DNA of 64,000 nt from Arthrobacter sp. (GTDB lineage Bacteria > Actinomycetota > Actinomycetes > Actinomycetales > Micrococcaceae): NCBI GenBank assembly GCA_026393275.1, contig JAPLAM010000028.1, positions 1-64,000 on the forward strand. Reading direction: 5' to 3'. Made by a program: the position numbers and the translations under genes. The notes beneath the pieces are model-generated. The model was given only the letters and a program-made list of their open reading frames with translations, was not told where the DNA came from and ran no database searches. Below are positions 17,075 through 25,670 of the stretch, piece by piece. Within the stretch, counting starts at the first letter, position 1, and every line of letters begins with the position of its first letter.

Positions 17075-17539
17075 GTGACTGAAACCGTATCCCCCGGCGA
17101 TTCCCCGGTCGATGCTCCGCGGCTGGACCGCCAGGTGTGCTTCGCCATGTATGCGGCGTCGCGGGCCGCCACCGCCGCGTACCGGCCCATGCTCGACGAA
17201 CTGGGCCTGACCTACCCGCAGTACCTCGTGATGATGGTGCTCTGGGAGGACCAGCCCCGCGGCGTCCGGGAGCTGGGCCAGGAACTCGGCCTGGATTCCG
17301 GAACCCTCTCGCCGCTGCTCAAGCGGCTCGAGTCGCTCGGGTTCGTGGAACGACGGCGGTCCGCCGCGGATGAGCGGCGCGTCGAGGTCTTCCTCACCGC
17401 GGCCGGCGCCACACTCAGCGCGCGCGCCACCGGAATCCCGCAGCGGCTCGCCGACGCCGCCGGCCTGTCGGCCGCCGAACTTGACCAGCTGCGCGAGACG
17501 CTGGGCCGGCTCACTGCCGCCCTGCAATCCGGCCGCTGA
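17075..17539 (+). CDS. ohrR: organic hydroperoxide-sensing MarR-family repressor
   Basis: A 154-residue winged-helix MarR protein. Cys22 in LDRQVCFAMYAASRA is the OhrR peroxide-sensing cysteine, and LGLTYPQYLVMMVLWE is the usual OhrR helix; the recognition region contains LDSGTLSPLLKRLE and the wing RRRSAADERR. It lies upstream of ohr and behind a matching palindromic operator, so oxidation by organic peroxides should derepress both genes. Start GTG with leaderless promoter. Confidence 0.92.
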   Translation: MTETVSPGDSPVDAPRLDRQVCFAMYAASRAATAAYRPMLDELGLTYPQYLVMMVLWEDQPRGVRELGQELGLDSGTLSPLLKRLESLGFVERRRSAADERRVEVFLTAAGATLSARATGIPQRLADAAGLSAAELDQLRETLGRLTAALQSGR

Positions 17540-17561
17540 CCCGAATCCGGCCGCTGACCCG
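17526..17561 (+). repeat. 18-bp tandem duplication across the ohrR stop
   Basis: The unit 17526-17543 is repeated exactly at 17544-17561 and includes the TGA stop of ohrR, so the second copy is untranslated. Confidence 0.85.
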
Positions 17562-17627
17562 CCAGCGGGCTGCCGACCGCCCCGCGACCCCCACAAACTT
17601 CCCCAACCCCAACAGATTGGAATCCCC

Positions 17628-18059
17628 ATGAAGACCCTCTACACGGCCGAGGCACTGGCCTCCGGCGAAGGACGCGACGGCAACGCGCAGACCAGCGACG
17701 GCAAGCTCAATGTCACCCTGGCCAGCCCGGTGGAACTGGGCGGCAACGGGGAGGGCACCAACCCCGAGCAGCTCTTCGCCGCGGGCTACGCAGCCTGCTT
17801 CCACTCGGCGCTGCGTCTCGTGGGCCGCCAGCAAAAAGCGGACCTGACGGATTCCGCCGTCGCCGCCAAGATCCACCTGGGCGCCCTCGACGGCGGCGCC
17901 GGCTACGGCATCGCCGCCGAACTCGAGATCGCCCTTCCCGCCGTGGACCGCGAAACCGCCGAGGCACTCGTGGCGAAGGCCCATGAGGTCTGCCCCTATT
18001 CCAACGCCACCCGCGGCAACATCACCGTAGACATCAAAATTCTGGAGGTCGCAGCATGA
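17628..18059 (+). CDS. ohr: organic hydroperoxide reductase
   Basis: OsmC/Ohr-fold thiol peroxidase reducing organic and lipid hydroperoxides. The 143 residues carry both reactive cysteines, Cys57 in AAGYAACFHSAL and Cys122 in HEVCPYSNATRG, plus the conserved Arg17 (GEGRDG) and Glu47 (NPEQLFAAG). It lies 88 nt after ohrR and its stop overlaps the next start (ATGA), so ohr and the reductase gene are coupled. Confidence 0.95.
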   Translation: MKTLYTAEALASGEGRDGNAQTSDGKLNVTLASPVELGGNGEGTNPEQLFAAGYAACFHSALRLVGRQQKADLTDSAVAAKIHLGALDGGAGYGIAAELEIALPAVDRETAEALVAKAHEVCPYSNATRGNITVDIKILEVAA

Positions 18060-19081
18060 GCACCGAAAGCACCACTCTCCCCGCCACCACCCGCGAGATC
18101 CAGCTGGCGTCCCGCCCGCATGGCCGCCCCGTGCCGGATAACTTCCGCCTCGCCGAATCGGCCCTGCCGGAACTGCAGGACGGCCAGGTCCTGGTCCGCA
18201 ACCTCTTCATCTCGGTGGACCCGTACATGCGTGGCCGGATGAACGACGTGAAGTCCTACTCCGCCCCGTTCGCGCTGGACGCGGCCATGGAGGGCGGCGC
18301 CGTCGGTGAGGTCATCGCCTCGCGCTCCGACGACCGCGCCGTGGGGGACACCGTCGTGCACAGCCTGGGCTGGCGCGAGTACGCGGTGCTGGACTCCGGC
18401 GCGACGTCGCCGGCCCGCACCGACCTGGCCCCGGCGTCGGCGTTCCTCGGCGCACTGGGCATGACCGGACTGACCGCATACGCGGGGCTGCTCAAGGTGG
18501 CCGAATTCAAGCCCGGCGAGGCCGTCTTCGTTTCCGGAGCGGCCGGCGCCGTCGGCTCCCTGGTGGGACAGATCGCCAAGGCCATGGGCGCTTCCCGCGT
18601 GATCGGCAGTGCCGGCACTCCGGAGAAGGTGGCCCGCCTGCTGGAACTGGGCTTCGACGCCGCGTTCAACTACCACGACGGCCCGGTCCGCGACCTCCTG
18701 AAGGAAGCCGCGGGGGAGAACGGCATCGACGTCTACTTCGACAACGTCGGGGGAGAGCACCTCGAGGCTGCGCTGTCGGTGCTCAACGTCGGCGGCCGCG
18801 TGGCAATGTGCGGCGCCATAGCGCAGTACAACTCCACCGAGCCGACGCCGGCGCCGCGGAACCTCATGCTGGCGATCGGCAAGCAACTGACCCTCAAGGG
18901 ATTCCTGGTCGGCGGCTACTGGCAGTACATGGGGGAGTTCGTCGAGAAGCTGTCCGGATGGCTGGCCGACGGCACCGTCCGCTACGACGAAACCATTGTG
19001 GACGGCCTGGAGAACGCCCCGCAGGCCTTCATGGACCTGCTGGACGGGGCCAACACCGGAAAAATGCTCGTCCGCCTCTGA
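18056..19081 (+). CDS. NADP-dependent medium-chain oxidoreductase
   Basis: A 341-residue zinc-free MDR-superfamily reductase of the CurA/YncB or leukotriene-B4-dehydrogenase type. Motifs: SVDPYMRGRMND near residue 55, the NADP-binding region VFVSGAAGAVGSLVGQIAK near residue 155, and YFDNVGGEHLEA. These enzymes reduce alpha,beta-unsaturated carbonyls, fitting a role in clearing peroxidation products beside ohr, with which it overlaps by 4 nt. The precise substrate is inferred only from context. Confidence 0.88.
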   Translation: MSTESTTLPATTREIQLASRPHGRPVPDNFRLAESALPELQDGQVLVRNLFISVDPYMRGRMNDVKSYSAPFALDAAMEGGAVGEVIASRSDDRAVGDTVVHSLGWREYAVLDSGATSPARTDLAPASAFLGALGMTGLTAYAGLLKVAEFKPGEAVFVSGAAGAVGSLVGQIAKAMGASRVIGSAGTPEKVARLLELGFDAAFNYHDGPVRDLLKEAAGENGIDVYFDNVGGEHLEAALSVLNVGGRVAMCGAIAQYNSTEPTPAPRNLMLAIGKQLTLKGFLVGGYWQYMGEFVEKLSGWLADGTVRYDETIVDGLENAPQAFMDLLDGANTGKMLVRL

Positions 19082-19103
19082 CCGCACTGCGGCAGCAACC
19101 TTT

Positions 19104-19134
19104 GAGGCCCCGATGTCTGCGATGTCGGGGCCTC
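19104..19134 (+). terminator. hairpin after the ohr operon
   Basis: GAGGCCCCGA (19104-19113) pairs perfectly with TCGGGGCCTC (19125-19134). It sits 23 nt after the reductase stop; a T tract is lacking. Confidence 0.6.
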
Positions 19135-19197
19135 AGGCGTGCCCGGCCGGGACGGCATACGGCTTGGTAACAAGTTCTCAACAATCTGGGAAATGGC

Positions 19198-19237
19198 TGT
19201 GAAGTGTGTTACTCGACGTGTTCCGGGCCACTAAAGT
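19198..19237 (+). promoter_or_regulatory. putative promoter and CRP-like half-site for the nucleoside operon
   Basis: TTACTC (19209-19214) and TAAAGT (19232-19237) are 17 bp apart and could be -35/-10 of the nucleoside operon, leaving a leader of about 120 nt. TGTGA-N6-TTAC (19198-19212) overlaps the -35 and is one base off a CRP/GlxR box (TGTGA-N6-TCAC). Confidence 0.35.
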
Positions 19238-19363
19238 TGCTTCCATCCGTGCGCCTCGGCGCAGTGCTGCGGATCCGTCAGTGACAACAGTGTTTCGGGG
19301 GAAAACCGGAAGCAGGCTCATTGGACGCGCCGCGGCGCTTATCTCTTTCTTCCTGGAGGAACT

Positions 19364-20476
19364 TTGACGAACTCACTGCGCGCAACCCTCAAGCGCGGTT
19401 CATTGGCCGGCGTCGCCACCGCGGGCGCGGCTGCTCTGCTGCTCTCCGGTTGCGGTGCCGCCCCGACCTCGCCGAGCGCTTCCGGCTCCGCGACGAAATC
19501 GGACTACACCGCGTGCATGGTGTCCGACTCCGGCGGATTCGACGACAAGTCGTTCAACCAGTCGGGCTATGAAGGTTTGCAGCAGTCCGTCAAGGACCTC
19601 GGCATCCAGGAGAAGCACGTCCAGTCCAAGGCTGACACGGACTACGACCCCAACCTGCGCTCCATGGTGCAGCAGGGCTGCAAGCTCACCGTCACTGTCG
19701 GCTTCCTGCTCGGCGACGCCACGAAGTCCATCGCCATGGCCAACCCGAACAGCCATTTCGCGATCATCGACTACAACGACCCCACGTTCCCCAAGAACGT
19801 CAAGCCGATCGTCTACGACACGGCCCAGGCTGCATTCCTGGCCGGCTACCTGGCTGCTGGGACCTCCAAGACCGGTAAGGTAGCCACCTTCGGCGGCATC
19901 AACATCCCGACCGTCACGATCTTCATGGACGGCTTTGCCGACGGTGTGAAGTACTACAACGACAAGAAGGGCAAGAGCGTCCAGCTCATTGGCTGGGACA
20001 AGGCCAAGCAGGACGGCACCTTCGTTGGTGACTTCAAGCAGGTTGACAAGGGCAAGGTCCTGACCCAGGGCTTCTTGGACCAGGGCGCCGACATCGTCCT
20101 TCCGGTGGCCGGCCCCGTCGGGTCGGGCGCAGGCAGCGCCATTCTCGAGGCCAAGTCCAAGGGCAAGGATGCCAAGCTGATCTGGGTTGACTCGGACGGC
20201 TACCTGACTGCCGCGGATTACAAGTCCGTGATCCTCTCCTCCGTCCAGAAGACTATGTCCACCGCTGTGGAGACGGTCATCAAGGACGACAAGGATGGCA
20301 AATTCGACGCCACACCGTACATCGGAACCCTCGAGAACGGCGGCGTGGCCCTGGCTCCGTTCCACGATCTGGATTCCGCTGTGCCGGCAGACCTGAAGAG
20401 CGAACTGGACCAGCTCAAGAAGGACATCATCTCCGGCAACGTCAAGGTCGAGTCGAAGTCCAGCCCGACCAAGTAA
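19364..20476 (+). CDS. BMP-family nucleoside-binding lipoprotein
   Basis: Substrate-binding lipoprotein of a nucleoside ABC importer. A signal peptide ends in the lipobox LLSGCG (about residue 29), followed by a short linker and the BMP/PnrA domain (VSDSGGFDDKSFNQS, ADTDYDPNLRSMVQQGC, GWDKAKQDGTFVGDF). The 370 residues are normal. The TTG start has GGAGGAAC upstream. Downstream ATPase, two permeases, cytidine deaminase and thymidine phosphorylase indicate nucleoside uptake and breakdown. Confidence 0.9.
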   Translation: MTNSLRATLKRGSLAGVATAGAAALLLSGCGAAPTSPSASGSATKSDYTACMVSDSGGFDDKSFNQSGYEGLQQSVKDLGIQEKHVQSKADTDYDPNLRSMVQQGCKLTVTVGFLLGDATKSIAMANPNSHFAIIDYNDPTFPKNVKPIVYDTAQAAFLAGYLAAGTSKTGKVATFGGINIPTVTIFMDGFADGVKYYNDKKGKSVQLIGWDKAKQDGTFVGDFKQVDKGKVLTQGFLDQGADIVLPVAGPVGSGAGSAILEAKSKGKDAKLIWVDSDGYLTAADYKSVILSSVQKTMSTAVETVIKDDKDGKFDATPYIGTLENGGVALAPFHDLDSAVPADLKSELDQLKKDIISGNVKVESKSSPTK

Positions 20477-20492
20477 GCACCGAACCGCGGGG

Positions 20493-20543
20493 CGCGCTGC
20501 CCTTCCGCCGTTAGCTCGGCCGAAGGGCAGCGCGTTCTGTTTT
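20493..20543 (+). terminator. intrinsic terminator after the BMP gene
   Basis: CGCGCTGCCCTTC (20493-20505) pairs with GAAGGGCAGCGCG (20522-20534), followed by TTCTGTTTT. Located between the binding-protein and ATPase genes, it probably lowers expression of the downstream genes relative to the abundant lipoprotein. Confidence 0.8.
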
Positions 20544-20546
20544 GCT

Positions 20547-20675
20547 GGCCAACCTGCCCTGCCCAGGGACCGCCACCAGCGACTTGCCGGCACTTTATTG
20601 CCGGCCAACCTGCCCTGCCCAGGAAGCACGCGTGACACTAGGCTGGGTTTACCCGCTGCCCTGCCGCCACCAGCG
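20547..20675 (+). repeat. direct repeats upstream of the ABC ATPase
   Basis: GGCCAACCTGCCCTGCCCAG plus a final G occurs exactly at 20547-20567 and 20603-20623 (56-nt period). CGCCACCAGCG recurs at 20571-20581 and 20665-20675. The repeats fill the gap between the terminator and the ATPase gene; function unknown. Confidence 0.7.
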
Positions 20676-20715
20676 CGCCGGTGCAGATCCATACACACAC
20701 AGATTGGTTGGGGTT

Positions 20716-22311
20716 TTGAAACTCGAACTGAAAGGGATCACGAAGCGATTCGGGTCCCTGGTAGCCAATGACCACATCGATTTGGTCGTCGAACCGGGGC
20801 AGGTGCACTGCCTGCTGGGAGAAAACGGCGCAGGGAAATCCACCCTGATGAACGTGCTCTACGGCCTGTACGACCCGACCGAGGGCGAAATCCTGGTCGA
20901 CGACAAGCCCGTCGTCTTCAAGGACCCCGGCGAGGCGATGGCGGCCGGGATCGGCATGGTCCACCAGCACTTCATGCTCATCCCGGTCTTCACCGTGGCC
21001 GAGAACGTGGCGCTGGGGAACGAGACCACCAAAGCAGGCGGCCTGCTCAACCTGGAAGCCACGCGTGAGAAGATCCGCCGGATCTCGGACCAGTACGGGT
21101 TCGACGTCGACCCCGACGCCATGGTGGAGGACCTGCCCGTCGGCGTCCAGCAGCGCGTCGAGATCATCAAGGCCCTGGTTCGCGATGCCGAGGTGCTCAT
21201 CCTGGACGAACCCACCGCGGTGCTGACGCCGCAGGAGACCGATGAACTCCTCGACATCATCCGGCAGCTGAAGCGGGACGGTAAGTCGATCGTCTTCATC
21301 TCCCACAAACTGCGTGAAGTCAAAGCCATTTCCGACACCATCACAGTCATCCGCCGCGGCAAGGTCGTCGGCCAGGCCGACCCCACGGCCTCTCCCACCG
21401 AGCTGGCCTCCGCCATGGTGGGCCGCACGGTGAGCCTGACGCTGGACAAGGCGCCGGCCAAAACCGGCGAGGTGACCTTCACGGTCCGCAACCTGACCGT
21501 GACGGACCACAATGGCCAGCACGTCGTCGATGACCTGTCATTCGACATCGCCAAGGGTGAAGTGCTCGCCATCGCCGGCGTGCAGGGCAACGGCCAGACG
21601 GAACTGACCGAGGCGATCCTTGGTGTGCAGCCGCACGTGGCCGGATCCATCACCCTCGACGGGGAAGAACTGCTCGGCAAGAGCGTCAAGCACGTGCTCG
21701 GCTCCGGCGTGGGCTTCGTCCCCGAGGACCGTACCCTCGACGGGCTCGTCGGGACGTTCACCATTTCCGAAAACATGATCCTGGACCTCTACGACAAGGC
21801 GCCCTTCGCGCGCGGCGTGGGCATGAAGCCCGGCTTGATCGCGGAGAACGCCGCCAAAAAGGTCGAGGAATTCGACGTCCGCACCCCGTCGGTCTCGGCC
21901 GCGGTGGGCACCCTCTCCGGCGGCAACCAGCAGAAGGTCGTCCTGGCCCGCGAGCTCTCGCGTCCCCTGCGCCTGTTCATCGCTTCGCAGCCCACCCGCG
22001 GGCTCGACGTCGGCTCGATCGAGTTTGTGCACAAGCGCGTCATCGCCGAACGTGACCACGGAACGCCCGTCATGATCGTCTCCACCGAACTGGACGAAGT
22101 GATGCAGTTGGCCGACCGGATCGCGGTGCTCTACCGTGGACGGCTGGTGGGCATCGTTCCCGCCACCACGTCCCGCGACGTGCTGGGCCTGATGATGGCC
22201 GGCGTCCCGGCCGCAGAAGCCGAAGCCAGCGCCTCCGCCCACGCCCACAGCGGCACGACGACGGCGGCGGTAACGGAGCCTGCCGGCCACGAAGGAGAAA
22301 CCCATGTCTGA
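20716..22311 (+). CDS. nucleoside ABC transporter ATP-binding protein
   Basis: A duplicated RbsA/YufO-type ATPase of 531 residues. The first domain has GENGAGKSTLMN, LPVGVQQRVEI and VLILDEPTAVLT; the second has the degenerate GVQGNGQTELTEA and a functional-looking LSGGNQQKVVLAREL. This double-domain layout serves nucleoside and sugar importers with BMP or periplasmic binding proteins. Start TTG at 20716 (MKLELKGITKRFG) is chosen because family sequence starts there; upstream codons fall in repeats. Its end overlaps the first permease by 8 nt. Confidence 0.9.
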   Translation: MKLELKGITKRFGSLVANDHIDLVVEPGQVHCLLGENGAGKSTLMNVLYGLYDPTEGEILVDDKPVVFKDPGEAMAAGIGMVHQHFMLIPVFTVAENVALGNETTKAGGLLNLEATREKIRRISDQYGFDVDPDAMVEDLPVGVQQRVEIIKALVRDAEVLILDEPTAVLTPQETDELLDIIRQLKRDGKSIVFISHKLREVKAISDTITVIRRGKVVGQADPTASPTELASAMVGRTVSLTLDKAPAKTGEVTFTVRNLTVTDHNGQHVVDDLSFDIAKGEVLAIAGVQGNGQTELTEAILGVQPHVAGSITLDGEELLGKSVKHVLGSGVGFVPEDRTLDGLVGTFTISENMILDLYDKAPFARGVGMKPGLIAENAAKKVEEFDVRTPSVSAAVGTLSGGNQQKVVLARELSRPLRLFIASQPTRGLDVGSIEFVHKRVIAERDHGTPVMIVSTELDEVMQLADRIAVLYRGRLVGIVPATTSRDVLGLMMAGVPAAEAEASASAHAHSGTTTAAVTEPAGHEGETHV

Positions 22312-23701
22312 AAAGACAACCCCGGAGCCACAGGCCCCGGGCCACAACGACGCGGCAGACCCCGCGGACATCCAGGTACCCGGCGGCACCACGCCGGAGG
22401 CTGCGGCCTCCGACGTCGTCCTTGACACCGCAGGTGGCCAGATGCCGCCGTCCGCCGTCCCGGCAGCGACCCAGCGGCGTAGCCGGGATCGGGACCAGGA
22501 CAGCAGCGGGTCCGTGCTCCACCAGATCTTCACCGGCAACGCCATGGTGTCCCTGCTCTCCGTGCTGCTCGCCATCGTGCTCGGCGGCATCCTGATGGCC
22601 GTGACCAACCCCAAGGTCGCTGCCGCATCCGGCTACTTCTTCGCGCAGCCAGGGGACCTCCTGACCGAGGTCATCCGTCCCTACACCGCGCTGGTGCAGG
22701 GTTCCATCTTCAACTGGGCCGGCGCTGATCTGGGCGCACAGCTGTACCCGATCACCGAGACCCTCACGGTCGCCACCCCGCTGATCTGCGCCGGGCTCGG
22801 CGTTGCCCTGGCGTTCCGCGCGGGCCTGTTCAACATCGGTGCGCAGGGTCAGATCATCTTCGGAGCGCTCTTCGGCGCCTACTCAGGCTTTGCCTGGCAC
22901 CTGCCGATCGGACTGCACCTGCTGGTGGTCATCATCGCCGGCCTGGTGGGCGGCGCGGTGTGGGGCGGCGTCGTCGGCCTGCTGAAGGCCCGCACCGGCG
23001 CGCATGAGGTGATCGTGACGATCATGCTCAACTACATCGCCAACTTCCTGCTGCTCTTCCTGCTCACCACCCCGGCATTCCAGCGCAAGGGTTCCACGAA
23101 CCCGATCTCACCGTTCCTGGACTCCACCGCGTTGTTCCCGGAGCTGCTGGGACCGCAGTTCCGCCTGCACGCCGGCTTCCTGGCCGCGATCGTGGCCACC
23201 GTGTTCGTCTGGTGGCTGCTGAACCGCTCCACGATCGGCTTCGAATTCCGGGCCGTCGGGGCCAACCCCAACGCGGCCCGCACCGCCGGCATCAACGTCG
23301 CCCGCAGCACCATCCTGGTGATGGCGGTCGCCGGTGCGCTGGCCGGGCTGGCCGGTGTGGCCCAGGTGTCCGGCACGGAAAAGTACCTTTCCGGCGGCGT
23401 CGCCGCCTCCATCGGCTTTGATGCCATCACCGTCGCACTGCTGGGACGCTCGACGCCGTGGGGAACCTTCTTCGCGGGCTTGCTGTTCGGTGCCTTCCGC
23501 GCCGGCGGCGTGGCCATGCAGGCCCAGACACAGACGCCGATCGACATTGTGCTGGTCATCCAGTCCCTGATCGTGCTGTTCATCGCGGCACCGCCGCTGG
23601 TCCGTGCGATATTCGGACTCAACCCCCGTAAGAAGAAAACCACCACGAGTGGGACCGCCGGTTCGCGTACCGGCGGCGTTAAGAGCGGAGCGGCAGCATG
23701 A
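22304..23701 (+). CDS. nucleoside ABC transporter permease 1
   Basis: A 465-residue BPD_transp_2-family permease. About 70 polar residues precede roughly ten membrane helices; GLGVALAFRAGLFNIGAQGQ and MLNYIANFLL are hallmark motifs of this nucleoside permease family (YufP-like). The ATG at 22304 lies inside the 3' end of the ATPase gene, and its own end overlaps permease 2 (ATGA). Confidence 0.9.
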   Translation: MSEKTTPEPQAPGHNDAADPADIQVPGGTTPEAAASDVVLDTAGGQMPPSAVPAATQRRSRDRDQDSSGSVLHQIFTGNAMVSLLSVLLAIVLGGILMAVTNPKVAAASGYFFAQPGDLLTEVIRPYTALVQGSIFNWAGADLGAQLYPITETLTVATPLICAGLGVALAFRAGLFNIGAQGQIIFGALFGAYSGFAWHLPIGLHLLVVIIAGLVGGAVWGGVVGLLKARTGAHEVIVTIMLNYIANFLLLFLLTTPAFQRKGSTNPISPFLDSTALFPELLGPQFRLHAGFLAAIVATVFVWWLLNRSTIGFEFRAVGANPNAARTAGINVARSTILVMAVAGALAGLAGVAQVSGTEKYLSGGVAASIGFDAITVALLGRSTPWGTFFAGLLFGAFRAGGVAMQAQTQTPIDIVLVIQSLIVLFIAAPPLVRAIFGLNPRKKKTTTSGTAGSRTGGVKSGAAA

Positions 23702-25218
23702 GCGCCACGACACAATCTCCCGCCAGCAACCAGCCGGGCGCCGGAAAGGGGACCGGCAACACTCCCCGCGACGGGCGCACCGGCGCGCCGGCACGCACCA
23801 CGGAACTGGTGAGTTGGAAGGCCGGCATCGGACTGGGCCTGCTGGCAATCCTCGGCACCGTCCTGTTCGGGTTCCTGGCCAACACCAAATCGGCCGGGTT
23901 CCGGATCGCCGAGGCACGGGACCCCAACGCCTCCTCCGCAGCGGCGTGGATCACCCTGGCCGTCGCGCTGGCTGCCGCCGCCTACGTGGGCTACCGGTGG
24001 ATCAATCAGCGGCGCGAGGGCGCGGCAGTGGACCGTTGGATTCCTGCCACCACCATCGCCGCCGTCGTGGTCCTGGGCCTGGCCGCCCTGGGCGTGGCCC
24101 GGGTGGAGAAGATCACCGTGCCTTCGACAGCGCTGGGCTGGATCTGCTCCATCGTGCTGCTCGCCCTGGCCGGGTACGCCTGCTTCCTCACCCTGCAGCG
24201 GCGGCGCACCCCGGGATGGCTGGGCGGCAGCTTCGCCGTGGTCTTCCTGGTCGGGTTCATGATCTGGATCGTCGCGGGCGGCCGGGACCCCGAGCCGTCC
24301 ATTTCCCTCGGCGGGCTCATGGCCGGTGCCGTGACCCTCGCCGTTCCGTTGGTGTTCGGCTCGCTCTCCGGTGTGCTGTGCGAACGGGCCGGCGTGGTCA
24401 ACATTGCCATCGAGGGCCAGCTCCTGCTCGGCGCCTTCTCCGCCGCCGTCGTCGCCACCGTGACGGGCAACGTCTACGTGGGGCTCATCTCCGCGGCCGT
24501 CGCCGGGGCCCTCGTGTCCCTGGTCCTGGCCGTGGTGAGCATCAAATACCTCGTCAACCAGATCATCGTGGGCGTGGTGCTCAACGTCCTGATTAGCGGA
24601 CTCACCAGCTTCCTGTTCTCCACCCTGCTCACGGCGGACCCTGAACACCTGAACAAGCCCGGCCGGCTCCAGGCGGTCGATATCCCGTTCCTGGCCGACA
24701 TCCCGATCATCGGACCCATCCTGTTCCACCAGTCCCTGGTCGGCTACCTCATGTATGTGGCCGTGATCGTGGTCTACGTCGGGCTGTTCCACACGAAGTG
24801 GGGCCTGCGCGTGCGTGCCGTCGGCGAACACCCCCAGGCGGCGGACACCGTGGGCATCAACGTCAACCGGACCCGCTTCATCAACGTCCTCATGGGCGGC
24901 GCCATCGCCGGGATTGGCGGTTCATTCTTCACCCTGGTGTCGGTGGACGCGTTCAGCAAGGACATGTCCGGCGGCCGCGGCTACATTGCCCTGGCCGCCA
25001 TGATCTTCGGCCGCTGGAACCCCGTCGGGGCGTTCCTGGCCGCCCTGCTGTTCGGCTTCGCCGACAACCTGCAGAGCATCATCACCATCATCGGCTCGCC
25101 AGTACCCAGCCAGTTCATGGCGATGCTGCCCTACGCCCTGACCGTCATCGCGGTGGCAGGCCTGGTGGGACGGTCCAGGCCGCCCGCGGCCGACGGCATA
25201 CCGTACGTCAAGGGGTGA
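23698..25218 (+). CDS. nucleoside ABC transporter permease 2
   Basis: A 506-residue partner permease (YufQ-like). Four extra N-terminal membrane segments (residues about 45-190) precede the core with GVLCERAGVVNIAIEGQLLL, NQIIVGVVLNVL and GEHPQAADTVGINV. The N-terminal enlargement is common among actinobacterial members. It overlaps permease 1 by 4 nt and the cdd start by 4 nt. Confidence 0.9.
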   Translation: MSATTQSPASNQPGAGKGTGNTPRDGRTGAPARTTELVSWKAGIGLGLLAILGTVLFGFLANTKSAGFRIAEARDPNASSAAAWITLAVALAAAAYVGYRWINQRREGAAVDRWIPATTIAAVVVLGLAALGVARVEKITVPSTALGWICSIVLLALAGYACFLTLQRRRTPGWLGGSFAVVFLVGFMIWIVAGGRDPEPSISLGGLMAGAVTLAVPLVFGSLSGVLCERAGVVNIAIEGQLLLGAFSAAVVATVTGNVYVGLISAAVAGALVSLVLAVVSIKYLVNQIIVGVVLNVLISGLTSFLFSTLLTADPEHLNKPGRLQAVDIPFLADIPIIGPILFHQSLVGYLMYVAVIVVYVGLFHTKWGLRVRAVGEHPQAADTVGINVNRTRFINVLMGGAIAGIGGSFFTLVSVDAFSKDMSGGRGYIALAAMIFGRWNPVGAFLAALLFGFADNLQSIITIIGSPVPSQFMAMLPYALTVIAVAGLVGRSRPPAADGIPYVKG

Positions 25219-25670
25219 CGAAGGTGACCGAAACCGTTGTTCCCGGCGCTTCCGGTGCTGCCGCGGACGGTGGCTCCGGCGTCGACTGGGCGGCCTTGGA
25301 GGTCGCCGCCGTCGCGGCGATGAAGAACGCCTATGCACCGTATTCGAAGTTCGCGGTGGGGGCGGCGGCCCTCACCGCGGACGGCCGGATCGTGAGCGGC
25401 TGCAACGTCGAGAACGCCAGTTACGGGCTCACCCTGTGTGCCGAATGTGCGCTGGTAGGCAACCTGCACATGACCGGCGGCGGCCTGCTGCGCGCCTTCT
25501 ACTGCGTGGACGCGGACGGCGCCGTGCTGATGCCGTGCGGCCGCTGCCGGCAGCTGCTGTACGAATTCCGGGCCCCGGACATGGAACTCATGACCACCCA
25601 CGGCATCAAGACGATGGACCAGGTGCTCCCCGACGCATTTGGCCCCGAAAACCTGGAGGAGACACCGTGA
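25215..25670 (+). CDS. cdd: cytidine deaminase
   Basis: Zinc hydrolase turning (deoxy)cytidine into (deoxy)uridine. The 151 residues show YSKFAVGAAA, the zinc/catalytic motif CAEC (GLTLCAECALVG) and the second motif PCGRCRQ, all three zinc cysteines included. The GTG at 25215 overlaps the permease stop (GTGA); a GTG at 25224, with AAGGGG eight bases upstream, is an equally fair start. It supplies uridine for salvage after import. Confidence 0.93.
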   Translation: MTKVTETVVPGASGAAADGGSGVDWAALEVAAVAAMKNAYAPYSKFAVGAAALTADGRIVSGCNVENASYGLTLCAECALVGNLHMTGGGLLRAFYCVDADGAVLMPCGRCRQLLYEFRAPDMELMTTHGIKTMDQVLPDAFGPENLEETP

